Origin: Cryptomeria japonica
Taxonomy: Eukaryota > Streptophyta > Pinopsida > Cupressales > Cupressaceae
DNA length: 64,000 nucleotides
Direction: 5' to 3'
Assembly (NCBI RefSeq): GCF_030272615.1
Contig: NC_081406.1
Coordinates: forward strand, 188,588,391 to 188,652,390
Numbering within the stretch: the first letter of the stretch is position 1; each line of letters starts with the position of its first letter. This document shows, one piece after another, positions 44,934-56,991 of the stretch. The notes beneath the pieces were generated by a model. The model made no database searches, was not told the DNA's origin, and saw only the letters and a program-made list of their open reading frames with translations. Made by a program: the position numbers and the translations under genes.

Positions 44934-46400
44934 AATCATATGACTGGTGATAAAAGTAAGTTCATAAAACTTGAAAAAATATGATGGAGGTTCAGTTGGG
45001 TTTGGAGATGATTAGACAACACAAATTGTTGGTATTGGGTCAATTACTTTTGATGGGAAACAGAAGATAACAATGTTTATTATGTGAAGAGTTTGCATCA
45101 TAATCTCTTGAGCGTTGAAAAAATGTGCAAAAATGGACAATGGTGTTTTTCAAGACAATGGATGTGAAATCCAAAAGGAGTCAGGAACGGTCATTGTAGT
45201 TGGAAGAAGGACAAATCAAATATGTACCAATTGGGAGGAGCTACAAAACATTGTTTGATATCACAACTTGATGACAACTAGCTATGGAACCAAATGATAT
45301 GTCGTATCAATTTTGACAACCTGGTACATATTAGTTCAAGGTGTGCAGTAAGAAATTTTCCCAGATTGACTAAACCGGAGAACAAAATTTGTAGGGAATG
45401 TCAAGTAGGAAAGCAAACTAGAAGCACATTCAAAGGAAAGGAGTACTCATCCATCAGATTACTAGATTTGGTTGACACAAATCTTTGTGGTCCAACCTAG
45501 ACAAGGAGACTACAAGGTGAGGTGCATTTCATGTTATTGATTAATGATTACTTTAGAATGACTTGGATTGCATTTCTCAGAGAGAAATCTGAATCATTAG
45601 AAAAGTTCAAGATATTCAAGGAAAAAGTTGAAAATGAGGTTGATAGGAAGATCAATTGTTTAAGGTCTGATAGAGGAGGATAATTCATCTCGAATGAGTT
45701 CAATTATTTCTGTGAGAAACATGACATCAAAATATATCTATCTACCCATGAATCAAACTATACAAGAGGTAGCTAGAACCATGATAAAAGGACCAGAGTT
45801 ATCGAACAATTACTAGAAAGAAGCAATTCATATAGAAACATACACTCTTAAAAAAATTTATATCAGAGGAAGTATGGTATGGCAGAATTCCGAGAGTAAA
45901 ATATTTTAAAGTAGTTGGAAGAAAGTGCTATATCTAGATAGATGAGGATAATCTTGGAAAGTTTGACAATAGAGCGGATGAAGGCATATTCTTGGGTTAT
46001 TCAACAAGAGAAAAATATATCAATGTTACAACAAAAGGTTGAATAAGGTTGTTGAAAGTGACAGTGTAAAAGTTGATGAGAGTACTTCAAAGGATTCAAA
46101 AATAGCAGCAAGATATGAATTAGATGAGTCTAGAGAAAAGGAAAAGAAAGAAGAAAGCAGGAGTGGAGAAAACAATGATCAAGATGATCCAACATTTACA
46201 TCCAATACTCCAAGATATCTCTGGAAGAATCACTTAGAAGATCAGATCATCAGAGACAAGAGTAAAGGTGTTATCACAAGAAGCAAAGTTGCACAAGAAC
46301 AAGTCTTGTTGTGTTTTCTATCTGAAATTGAGCCAAAGATAGTGGAAGAAGCTTGTAAGGATCAGAACTAGATGAAGGCAATGAAAGAGGAACTAGATAA
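44934..46400 (+). pseudogene. copia-2 protease remainder and integrase
   Basis: Pre-integrase zinc region 'INFDNLVHISSRCAVRNF' and 'KICRECQVGKQTRSTFKGK' (45294-45500), then the core: 'LLINDYFRMTWIAFLREKSE' and 'NCLRSDRGG' with a stop before FISNEF. The integrase C-terminal spacer is at 46039-46371, with a Glu/Lys-rich stretch and 'RYLWKNHLEDQIIRDKSKGV'. Several frameshifts occur. Confidence 0.87.
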
Positions 46401-46405
46401 AGGCA

Positions 46406-47112
46406 ATGAAAGAGGAACTAGATCAGACTGAGAAAAACCAAACATGGGAATTAGTCAACAGACTAAAAGACAAAAATGTGATTGGAACTAAATGGGTATT
46501 CCAGAACAAGCTGGATGAAGATGAAAAGGTTGCAAGAAATAAGGAAAGTTTGGTTTGCAAAGGATACACTCAATTGAAGGCTTTGAATTTGATGAAACAT
46601 ATGCCCCGATTGCAAGAATGGAGGCAATCCGAATGTTCCTGGCATTTGCAGCATTTAAGGACTTCAAAGTTTACTAGATTGATGTAAAATTAGCATTCCT
46701 GAATAAAGAATTGGAAGAAGTTTACATTGAACAACCAGAAGGTTTCAAGTTGAGAGATGATCTGAACATTGTTTGCAAACTAAAAAAGGCTTAGTATGGA
46801 CTAAAACAAGCTCCTAGAGCTTGGTATGGGAGGTTAGACAAGTATCTCACTAATCAAGGATTTCAAAAGGGTTCAACAGATGGCAATTTGTACTTCAAGA
46901 CAAATTCAGGTACAATTCTAATTGTGGTAGTATATATTGATGATATAATCTTTGGAGAAATTGAAGACATGTGTAGAAGATTTGCTAATGAGATGAAGAA
47001 AGAATTTGAAATGACCATGATTGGTGAGTTAAATTTCTTCCTTGGATTACAAGTTAATCAGAATAACAAAGAATTTTCATTTCTCAGTCTAAGTATGTCA
47101 AATAACTGTTAA
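46406..47112 (+). pseudogene. copia-2 reverse transcriptase
   Basis: 'LVNRLKDKNVIGTKWVFQNK' opens the RT. The middle is frameshifted near 46575. '[18 protein letters not shown]' and the active-site box 'VVVYIDDIIFGE' (YIDD) follow, then 'EFEMTMIGELNFFLGLQVNQ'. A duplication near 46370-46425 ('atgaaagaggaactagat' twice) is a local slippage event. Stops include TAG at 46675, where relatives have Gln. Confidence 0.9.
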
Positions 47113-47880
47113 AGAAGTTTGGGTTGGAGAATTTCAAACTAGTATGTACACCTATGACTACCAGATGCAAGTTAAATAAAAATGATAAATCGCCTAAGGC
47201 ATATGCAAGTCAGTATAGATCAATGATTGAAGGACTATTATATTTGATTGTTACCAAATTGGATATCATGTATGCAGAATGTTTGACAGCCAGATTTTAG
47301 CAAGAACCAAAAGAATCTCATGTTGTGGAAGTAAATTTTTTTTTCAGATATCTTAAATGCACATAAGAGTTTGGTTTGTGGTATCCCAAGAGCTTAGATT
47401 TTACCCTCACAACTTACACAAATGTAGACTGGGCCAAAAGTGTTGATGATAGAAAAAGAACAAGTGGAGGAGCATTCTTCATTGGCTCCTGGTTAGTTTC
47501 TTGGTCAAGTAAGAAATAAGACTATGTGTCTCTATCTATAGTAGAAGCATAATACATTGCAATATCTTCTTATTGCACTTAGATTCTATGGATGAAGCAA
47601 ACTTTGAAACATTGGTGTAAATTTTGATGACCCTATCTCAATCATGTGTGATAATACTAGTGCAATAAATATTTCAAAAAATTGAGTACAACATTCCAAA
47701 ACAAAGCATATATCTATTAGATATCACTTCTTGAGGGAAAAATTCTGAGATAATGAGGTCAGACTTGAGTATGTACCTACAAAAGAGTAGATTGCATATA
47801 TATTCCCTAAGGCATTGTGCAAAGATACTTTTGAGTATCTCCAAAAGAAGTTAGGGGTATTACCCTTTTCCATTTTGAAC
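47113..47880 (+). pseudogene. copia-2 RNase H and polyprotein end
   Basis: 'TYTNVDWAKSVDDRKRTSGG' holds the RNase H catalytic region, with 'AFFIGSWLVSWSSKK' after it. The rest ('ILWMKQTLK', 'KTKHISIRYHFL') is broken by several stops. Confidence 0.85.
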
Positions 47881-48079
47881 TAATGTGCATTGGTCCAGTG
47901 AGCAGCTTTCATATTCTTTTCTAGACTGATGCTTGGGTGCTTCCTCTTAGGGGGAGTAGGAGTGAGTTTCATAGGAGGAGTTTTTCCCACCTTTGTCATT
48001 ATTGTCAAAGGGGGAGAGAAAGAGTGGAATGTTTGTTTATTATTTTGATGGATTTTGTTGATGGATGTTGCCATGAATG

Positions 48080-48093
48080 ACAAAGAGAGAGAT
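48080..48093 (+). promoter_or_regulatory. Polypurine tract of copia-2
   Basis: 'gacaaagagagagat' type text ends directly before TGTTAG at 48094. It is a mutated version of the CAAAGGGGGAGAT tract of the other elements; intact-looking 'tcaaagggggagag' occurs upstream at about 48006. Confidence 0.75.
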
Positions 48094-48480
48094 TGTTAGA
48101 ATTATATTGTGTTGTCATTGATGTCAAATCCTGTGGTCTGGATTAGGTTCGGATGTGGTATGTTGAACAAAAGTATTTGATTAAGGCATGTTGTGCATTT
48201 GGAGGTTCCCTAGTCTTATAGGATGAGTTTGGTGTTTCAGGAGATGTCTCGATACTATCTTTGGGTCCGGATTGGTCTGAAGCTCAATGTTTTTGACCCG
48301 TTGATGACTGTTTTGACACACTCGCCAACAATCAGGTAGTCAATGTGAACACTCACCACCTCTCCTAAAAAAACAATAAGTTCTATGGAAGTAATCACTC
48401 CAAGGTCTCTATAGTCAGGTCTTGACGGTGATGGGCAGCTCAATGGTTGATGTGGTTGTACCTGTTAAGGGGCATGCTAG
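48094..48480 (+). repeat. Partial 3' LTR of copia-2
   Basis: Starts TGTTAGAATTATATTG with 'gtgttgtcattgatgtcaaa', as in related LTRs. The conserved 3' end (C-run, CTAACA) is not found downstream, so it is truncated near 48480. The boundary is approximate. Confidence 0.6.
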
Positions 48481-49357
48481 TTGAAACTAAATCCCAATAA
48501 TCTTTAATAACTTAACTTCCTTCCTTTTTTTGTATTTTATGATTTAAGATTCTTCTGGAAATAAATTGCAAGAGATAGGGAAAAAAGAAAATAACAATGA
48601 AATCAATTCAATAACAACTTAATGAACTACTTGATTAGTACCCTGCAATTAAAAAATCATCAAATATTATCCAAATCAGCATTCAATAACGGACCTCCAG
48701 TAAACTTGCAAAGTCAGCAACCTCACAAATTTATCGAAAGAATATCACCACAATATTGTCTATCCTAGTAATCCTCACACACCACTTGCATGCACAGTAT
48801 GATTCATAAAGCAATAAACAGAAGATTAGAACAAGTTGTTGATTTCAAACAATAGACATTACCAGATTAAAAAGAACGAACTCATAGAACATATGCATAG
48901 ACGAGGAAATCTATAAGGTACTTCTTGTATTGATTTCAAAGAATGTATCATAAAAATAACTCAAGTTCATAAAAATCTGCAAAAATAATCTAAATTTTCT
49001 AAGTGGGCCTCAAATCATCAATTTGTGGACCCTTACAAATGAATCAAACTCCTCAATTTATAGATTTTTCTACCCTACTTTCTAGGAAATAAACCTAATC
49101 TAAATTAAGAACTCAAAACCTAGGAGTCATAGTTGACTTGCAAGTCTTTGCCTCTATACTCCAGTCAATTATTACAAAATGAAGACTAGGTGAGCACTAC
49201 GAAGACAATGTTGCATGAACCAGGCTTTCATAGTCATGCAAAAAAATTTCTCAACACTGAAGCATGTGTGGGAGGTGCAGTTGAAGTCCCAATGGGGTGA
49301 TCATGCAAAAATTCCTTTTAAAAGTCCTTCTATAATAAGCAACTATACGTTTATCTT
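48481..49357 (-). other. Non-coding region of element Z, possibly its 3' LTR
   Basis: No gene. A minus-strand TATA-like phrase TCTATAAATTGAGG (complement around 49055-49070) and the position downstream of the Z ORF make an LTR plausible, but I could not define its ends. Confidence 0.35.
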
Positions 49358-51164
49358 TTACTTCTTTCTATAGGTTTTATAAGTGCTAATGATACATGCA
49401 ATCACCTTGGTAGGAGGATCAAAAACATGCTTGATTCTAAATTTGTACTTTTTCAAAATTTCCTCCGCATTCTTTCTTTCACTTTCCAACTCCTCTATTG
49501 TCTTCACAGCCTGTTGGCACTGGGTTATCAAATATGTATATTTTTCCATTAAGGAAACACTAAACTGAGCCGAAGGCACAAAATGTTGTGCCTCATACAT
49601 ATCCCACTGGCAGAGTACCTGATCTTCCTCCTTAGCTCCCGCATTGGTTATTCCAAGCCCAAAAACTCCTAGTAACTATCGTACAAAATTCTCATACTTT
49701 TCCACTATCCTGAGGAGGGGAAACCGGATATCTGTTATATCCTTCACATACTATTGAAGCATTTCCATCTTCAACTCCAAAATGTATGTGTAAGATTGCA
49801 AATTTTCACAACTGTCTCCACCCAAGATATCCTCCTTTATTATCTTTTCTTCTCCCAGACGCAAAACTTTATTCAAGACCTGGAACTGCTTGCTAAAAGT
49901 GTTGAGATTCCACTCCCACTACTGAGAGAAAGAAGCTAACGCTCCTCCTACTTGCATAGCCTTCTTATATTCCTTCATGGTGCTCTGCAAAAATAGTTTA
50001 ATTTTGGAGGCATTTATTTGTGGCCATGACTTTGCTATGGTGACTACCTATCTTACCTCAACCAATGCTTCTACATCTCCCTCTGGGAGTGACGAATTTG
50101 AAGGTAAATTATCTTTTATACAAGTATCCAAAGGCTTGCCCATCTCTACCAACAGCTACTTGTATTGCTCCATTTGTGCTTTGACCTCTGAATGGGAGGT
50201 GTATTCTTTTTCCATTTGCCACCTGATGATGCTAGTAGCCAACTCCAAGGTATCTAATTCCCCCCACTTAGTCTCCTTACCTAGTTTCACCTGTGACACT
50301 TGGTACTTTGGAGAGCTTTGACCTTCTGCTTGCACAGGAATTGTTATATCTGCAATCACCTCACTAGACCTTGTTCTTGACAAATGATGTACAGTCTTGG
50401 CCTTCTTATTTTTCCTTGGTTCTTCAATGATCTCCTATTGTAGTGTAACTTTTGGTAGCACTACTTTCCTTTTCTTTTTCTCAAAGGTGAAATTCAACCA
50501 TTGCGGCACATCCTTATCTTTATCACCTTCGTGAGGCATGATGTCAACGGTCACTATGTGCACACCTGACTGCTCTTCTACTTCATCTTTCTCCTCTTCT
50601 TCTGTATGCTTAGGTTCTTGAGGTGAAGCAATTTGATGGGCCAAGCTAGCTTGGAGAGTAGTATCAACATTCAACTGTTGTTGCTTATGTAACTCTCCTA
50701 ACTTATCACTGACTTCTTCAAATGTCCTGCCATCTTTATCCATTTCATCCTTACCTTGCTTGGTGGCTATCTCTTTCAGCAAATCTTCTTGGTCATGTAG
50801 ATTTAAGACCAACCTTTCATCCTGCGAATCTTCAACATCATTTCATTCCTTCTCTCCTCCGAGTGGCTATTGTTTCATGGGTTGTTCATCCTCTTGGTCA
50901 AAGTCTGATTCAATTTTATGGACACTTACTGTTTCTGTGGTAGGTCTTAATACCTATGTCATGGGAGACACTATTGTTGTATCAGTTGATGGTGGCATAG
51001 GGACAATAGCAGTTGATGTCAAAATTGGAGCTTGTGCTGCAGCAGTGGACGAAGGCTAGGTGGGTGCACTTTTCGTACCAAGAGGAGGAGGTTGTGCACT
51101 TTCATATGCTTTCCCTTGCTCATCTTCCTCCTGAGCGCCCTCTCCTGGAATATTTCCAATTGTC
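49358..51164 (-). pseudogene. Element Z ORF, C-terminal half
   Basis: Minus-strand frames at 51164-50435, 50383-50156 and 49600-49358, with decayed text between, form one hydrophilic protein: 'DGRTFEEVSDKLGELHKQQQ', an acidic stretch 'TEEEEKDEVEEQ', 'SSPKYQVSQVKLGKETKWG', and a terminal coiled coil 'KTIEELESERKNAEEILKKY' that ends in a stop at 49358. No known domain is recognised. It joins in phase to the N-terminal half at 57791-59392 when element B is removed. Confidence 0.6.
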
Positions 51165-51169
51165 ATCCT

Positions 51170-51965
51170 TGTTGGCATATGCACACTCCAATGAGACATT
51201 GTATGTGATTGAAGGTTTTGTCATTGATGGCAACCTTACAATCCTATGGCACCAGCAAAGGCATTATACCGGCATCAACAGATCACACTCTACACTGACA
51301 CTCAGGACACCGACACCAGCACAGAAGAAAGGAAGTATACCGGCATAGAGGCCGACAAGATTTTGTTATATTATATTTTGATTATTATTGTAAAACTTTG
51401 TAAGCCGACTTGGCAAATTGTAAAATGATTCTTATATATAAAAGAGATCATTGTAGACATTTGGTAATGAGTAAGGAACCATTAAGGAAAAATATTAGGC
51501 AGACCTATTATGCGAAATATAGGTTAAGGGGTTTATGTAAGCAGTAGAGTAGCAACCGGTACTAGATCAGGCATTGAAGATGCTATTGTAAAGCAGTACA
51601 AGATATTGGATTTGTATAATCCTCTTTGTAAGTCAGTGAGACTTCCCATTGAGCAGTGAGCTCTAGGTAGTTGGCCTTCTTGCATGTGCAGGACCCTATT
51701 GTAAGTAATATTCTCTTATTGGCTAGTGAGTGAATATTATGGGTCACAAATCCCATCGAGGTTTTTCCCACACCGGATTTCCTCGTTAAAACCTTGTGTT
51801 ATGGTGTGCTTTTCATGTGGATGTTCTTGATTCTGTTTATTGCATTATTTCTTGCATACTGGTACACTGTTATATTTTGTTCTGCATGTTTTAAGTTAAA
51901 AAATTCTATATATTGGTTAGATACTGATTCACCCCCCCCTCTCAATATCTGTGGGATTCCTAACA
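51170..51965 (+). repeat. 5' LTR of element B
   Basis: 796 bp, TGTTGGCATATGC...GGATTCCTAACA. A TATA box lies at 51433-51443 in 'cttatatataaaagagatc'. The C-run 'caccccccc' occurs at about 51930-51938. Confidence 0.93.
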
Positions 51966-51967
51966 AT

Positions 51968-51979
51968 TGGTATTAGAGC
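51968..51979 (+). promoter_or_regulatory. Primer-binding site of element B
   Basis: TGGTATTAGAGC, one C-to-T change from the TGGTATCAGAGC of element A. Confidence 0.88.
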
Positions 51980-52036
51980 CTGGTCCTCTATTTTTAGAAG
52001 CCTAATAGCTTGAGGGAGATCTTGACACCAGTAAAG

Positions 52037-53194
52037 ATGGAAAATCTGATGAAGCAATTGGAAGGAGCTCTTTCAGACTATGATACAAAGAAATTGAAAA
52101 ATATCAAACTAGAAGATGATTTAAGGGCAGCTCAGGATATCATTCAGGCACTTCAAGAAAATTTTACTGTTGCAAGAAATAAGAGAAGAGAAATTTGTGA
52201 AAAATTGCAAAATGAGAATGATGAAAAGGAATCACTTAATGATATGATAAGCAAGTTGAAACAAGAGAACATGACAACAAAGAATGAGATGCAGGATATG
52301 ACTATGAGATTTTGCAAAGAGATTGAGGATAGGAAGAAGAATGAAGAATAATTGACCAGAAGACTAAGTGATGTAACAAATGAGAACACAAGACTTAGCT
52401 ATGAAAATAACATGTTGAAGAGAGATCTGATGCATACTCAGAATGATTCAAATGAACTAATGAGACAAAAAGAAGTCTTAGAAAGAGAACTAGAAACTGC
52501 AAATCAACATAAAGAAAAATTCAAGAAAAGCTAAGAGGAACTTGGCACCTTGCTGAAGAATAAAAAACCTAAAGGTGACACTTCTGGAATTGGCTTTGAA
52601 GTCGGTGAAAGCTCTGGTACTGCAAATACTCAGGATCACAACAAACCGGTAAGACAACCTAATGCTTATAAATTCAATGGAAAATGCTTTAACTGTAATA
52701 AGTATGGTCATAGAGAAAATGAATGTAGATCTAGAAATTATCAGAATATCAACACACCCACCAGTCAATGTTCTAAGTGCAACAAAATAGGTCACAACTC
52801 TGAAAATTGCAGAATGAATGTGAGATGTTATGTTTGTGGAAGATTTGGACATTTATCTAATCAATGCAGAACACAAACTGACATAGGTTATGGGAAAGTT
52901 ATTCAGAAGAATAATGTAACTTGTTATGCATGTAACAAGATTGGGCATATTGCTAAATTCTGTAGAAGTAAAAGAACACCGGTAGACAACAAAAGTTCTT
53001 GCTTGAAAGGTAAAGAAAAAGTTGAAGAGGTTAAGCAAGAATTCTCAAAACAATAGATTAGAAAAGCTGATCTAAATATTGGGAATACTCCTCCACCGGT
53101 AGAACCAACCAATGCTTCACCGGCATAACAGAGTAATGTTTCACCGAAAGGACAAAGCAGTGCTCCACCGACATGAAGTTCTTCATCTAATTGA
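52037..53194 (+). pseudogene. Element B ORF1: coiled-coil protein with four tandem zinc knuckles
   Basis: One frame of 385 codons with stops at 52349 (TAA), 52532 (TAA), 53054 (TAG) and two more in the last 30 codons. Coiled coil over residues 1-170 ('MENLMKQLEGALSDYDTKKL', 'KLKQENMTTKNEMQDMTMRF'). Four knuckles follow: CFNCNKYGHRENEC, CSKCNKIGHNSENC, CYVCGRFGHLSNQC and CYACNKIGHIAKFC, all with intact Cys/His. Very close to element A ORF1, so the protein was conserved until recently. Likely RNA-binding structural protein of the particle. Confidence 0.9.
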
Positions 53195-53497
53195 AGAAAG
53201 TTTCCTTGAGGGTTTGGCAATCTAATAACACATATGCTATTATTCCCTCACTTAGAGATAAGAAGTTGAAAATTTCTTATTACTGGCAAACAATGTTAAG
53301 TGAATACTTAACCGACATGTAATTAATGTGGTAGATGGCGAAAAGACACTATAAAATCAAGGTTTTGGCTCCATTTCATTTCACCGAGATTTCAAACCTA
53401 CGAAGAGCGCAAAGATTTTGAGCTAAGGCATTTTGAGCAAGAAGCAAGAACACTCCAAGCAATCATCCATCCTAAAGGCAGTAAAAGGTATTTAATC

Positions 53498-56400
53498 ATG
53501 GCATCCACCTCTGCAATTGAATATATAGCAAACCCTACTGTTGTTAAAGTGATAAAAAGACCTAGGCCTGTATTTCAATTAGTTCCCGAGGTAGCAAAGA
53601 TAGATGATACCTTAGGTTCTTTTTCTCAAATTCCTAAGGGAGTTGTTTATGTTGAAGACCCCAGAATGTACATCCATTGCAACATTGAGGAACTAGGAGA
53701 TGAAGAAATTAAGACTATGTTTAAAACTGTGATATGTGATAAAACTGGCAATGTAAAAGATGAGCACAAGATCATTGAGACCCTAGGATTTATAGAGATC
53801 CTTAGCATTCCTGAATTCGCCAAGGATGTTATTAGGATAGTCTTAAGCAGGGTACATGGTGAATTTTTCTGGTTAGATGTAGTCCACAAAATCACCAAGG
53901 AAGCTGTGAAAGCTATCACAGGTTACTGACCACCGATGAAAGGCCAGATAAAACCAAGAAGGTATCCAATGACCTAGTTACAAACCTAAGTGGTGCAACA
54001 TTCGACAAGAGGTCCCTAAGAGTTAATGATGTAATAGATATTAAGGTGAGATTTATCAGCATGATATTAGGGTATAAAGCTACTCATGCAAATAGACTCA
54101 ATTCAGTTTCAAGTTTATGCATTAAGAGAGCTTATGATATGGTCATAGATAATGCAAAGATTGATATATGTGAGTGGTTAAAAGATGACTTAATTGACAA
54201 CCTTGGAAAGATCAAAAAGGACATGAAAGGAACTTTTAGGTTTGGAAATCTGTTAGTATGTCTGATGCTACACATAACGAAATAGGTTCCTGGTATAGGC
54301 TACAAAGAACTTGGATATGATATACCGGTAGGCAAACAGTTAATAGAACTATTCAATAACATGGGAGAAGACAAGGAAAACAATATTCATGACTTCTTTC
54401 AAGCATTAAAGGCCAAAATGAAGAAAAGAATCAGGTTATCACAAAATATTGTGGACAAATACAAAGATGAAATATGCTTTGTAATCAAGAAAGCTGAAAT
54501 CTGGATGGAAGCAGTCATCCCTAGGATAGTTTGGGTAACTGAGATGGGCTATGAAACAGATGATCACATAATTGAAACATATGCTAAAGCACTTCTGGAA
54601 GCCCCCAGAGAACCTAAGGAAAAAGTATTTGGTAGTGCAGAAACTATTGAAAGCCAAATACAATCAAAGAAAAGAGTGAAAAAGGTTGAGGAAGTTGTAA
54701 GAAAAGGTTCTAGACAAGCAAAAGCTATCAAAGAAGATGTGTTGAAGAAAACCGGTATAACAAAGGATGAGTTAGCAGCTCCACAACCTGAAACTCACCT
54801 ATCACCGGTAGGTACTTCTTCAGGGAGTGACATGCCTGCAACTTTCAAAAGAGTTGTAAGGAAAAGAGATCCCTCACCGGAAACCACACCCTCACCCAGG
54901 AGGACAAGGAAAATACAACAAGCAGTGGGATCTCCGGTAAGAAAGGCTACACCAAAGAAGAATAAACTGACACCCAAGAAGAAGAAGAGGACAAACAAAG
55001 ACTTGGCCCCTCTTGATATATTGCTAAATGAAATCATAGAGGAAGGTAAATTGAAGAATATATAGAAAATATATGACACTCTAACAGTTGATGAAAAAGA
55101 GTACGTTGAAAATAGTGTTATATTGCATATGGATATGTATAAGAAGTTTTTGATGGAAGTAGTCAATGAAATTCCAAATGAGCTATTCAAAAGACTAGAA
55201 GCAAGAAGACAAGCAGTAATAGAACTAGATAAGAAAATAAAGATTGAAAAGCTACTCGCTGTATATCTAGTAAACTCACCCAAAGAAATTGATGACCTAA
55301 TTGCTCAAGCCAACCGGTCAGTATTTTCTACTGCACACTGGCACATTGCTTTAATGGTTGGAAGAATTAATGAGGTGATTGAGGAGACAGAAAATGGATG
55401 GGATATATTCCCTGTTGAAAAAGAAAAACAAGAAGAATATATGAGTCCCAAACCCATAAAATTTTATCAGAAAGATAGAGACAAGGGTAAAGGTAAAGTT
55501 GGTGGACCACCTAGTATCAAGGTTAGAGACAACTTACCCCCACCTCCTTTAATTACTCCACCGGTAAAAACAACAACTACAGAAGATCAACCGGTAGTTG
55601 AGAGTATGGATGTAGAGGATGATAATCCCAATCCTGAAGTCTTATATATGTGGATGTTGACTCAAGAGATCAACATAGTGGTAGATAAAGATACAACTGA
55701 TAAGACTGATATGGCTAGTGAGCCTCTGGTAGTTGAGGAAACTGATAAACACACAGGAGAAACCGGTAGAAGACAAAGAGCAAAAGGTAGAGACTCAGAG
55801 TCAGACTAAGGCAATACAACAAACAAAGAAACAAACAAAGCAAAAGGCTCAGGAACAAGATCAACAACAACAAGAACATGTACATAAGGAAACAGTACCA
55901 CCGACAACTAGTCAAGTAGAAAAACCATTGCTTAAAGAAATGCAGACACAAACAGACCTACCAGAGGTCAATACAAGATTGGTTACTTCCACCGGTACTC
56001 AGATTGTTGATTCATCATCAGGCTACAAATCAACTAATGTGACTGAGGTACTATTAGATTCTATCAAGAAAATAACCGACTGCAACTCACAAGCTTACAA
56101 GGCAATTGATGATACCATACCAATTTTGAAGGTAATTGCTCCCAACTGTAATATAGACAATAAAGATTCTTTAGGACAACTTGATACACTGTGTAAATAT
56201 ATCACAGAAAACATTGAGAAAATAAAAGAAGAGTCATTAAAGGATAAAGTAGAAGTTGAAAAACAGAAATTCTTTGATGAGCAAATAAAGAAGTGTAACA
56301 GAGATTTTGACACACTTCTACCAGAATTATGTAATTTATTGAAAGAGTACAAAAATCTGTACAAAGATACCTGTAAAACAAACTTTTTAACTGTAGATAT

Positions 56401-56791
56401 AGACAAGAAGATGAGCAAGGTACATGATGAGATCAATAAACTTGCAGATAGTTTTGTCAACTCACCTGATACACTATCAGTTTTTGAGGAAAAGATAACA
56501 AATTTTGAAGAAGAATTACTTAAATTGGAAAGAGAGAAAGAAAGAATAGTGAATAAGGCGAATTTGAGATCAAAACTAAGTCCAAGATTGGACTATCTAG
56601 CATCACTACAGAAGGAAGTATCTGAGGCACTAATACAGGGAGAGAAAACATCGACAGAGCATTTGTAGCATCTCACCAGTACAGTGAAGAGAATAGAGAC
56701 AACAATAAAGGATAGCAAGAAGTTTATGGATAGTATAAACTTGATTTTGGGAGATCTTTTTCAAATTATAACCACCCAGTTACAAGGTTGA
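53498..56791 (+). pseudogene. Element B ORF2: large protein of unknown function, best copy
   Basis: About 1,098 codons from 'MASTSAIEYIANPTVVKVI' to a TGA at 56789. Frames: 53498-53929, then +1 from about 53930 through 55809 (stops at 54283 TAG and 55063 TAG), then back from about 55733 to 56791 (TAG at 56666). N-terminal 400 residues look globular ('VHGEFFWLDVVHKITKEAVK', 'GTFRFGNLLVCLMLHI'). Basic NLS-like clusters lie at 54850-54995 ('KRDPSPETTPSPRRTRK', 'KNKLTPKKKKRT'). Next comes a helical middle, a Gln-rich spacer (55800-55900) and a coiled-coil end. No protease, RT, integrase or transposase motif is visible. It replaces pol in position. Confidence 0.87.
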
Positions 56792-56978
56792 AACTACAAA
56801 CTCTACTGACATCTTGACAACCTTTGTCATTGATGCCAAAGGGGGAGTAGTGGGATGAGAAAATTCAATATCACAGGAATCATATGCTCAGGGGGAGCAC
56901 ACACATTTTTGGTAACATTTTTGGACTTCACATTTCTGGATCATTTTTGAAATTTCTCATGAGTGTTGCCATCAATGC

Positions 56979-56991
56979 CAAAGGGGGAGAT
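56979..56991 (+). promoter_or_regulatory. Polypurine tract of element B
   Basis: 'ccaaagggggagat' immediately before TGTTGG at 56992. An upstream copy 'ccaaagggggagtag' lies about 140 bases earlier (around 56836). Confidence 0.9.

Larger units (their letters stand above)
44306..48480 (+). mobile_element. copia-2: 5'-truncated Ty1/Copia element
   Basis: It starts abruptly in gag and proceeds through zinc knuckle, protease, integrase, RT, RNase H, PPT and part of a 3' LTR. The gag-pol text is a close relative of copia-1 in the overlapping part. Many stops and frameshifts are present. The 5' LTR is missing and the 3' LTR is short. Confidence 0.87.
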
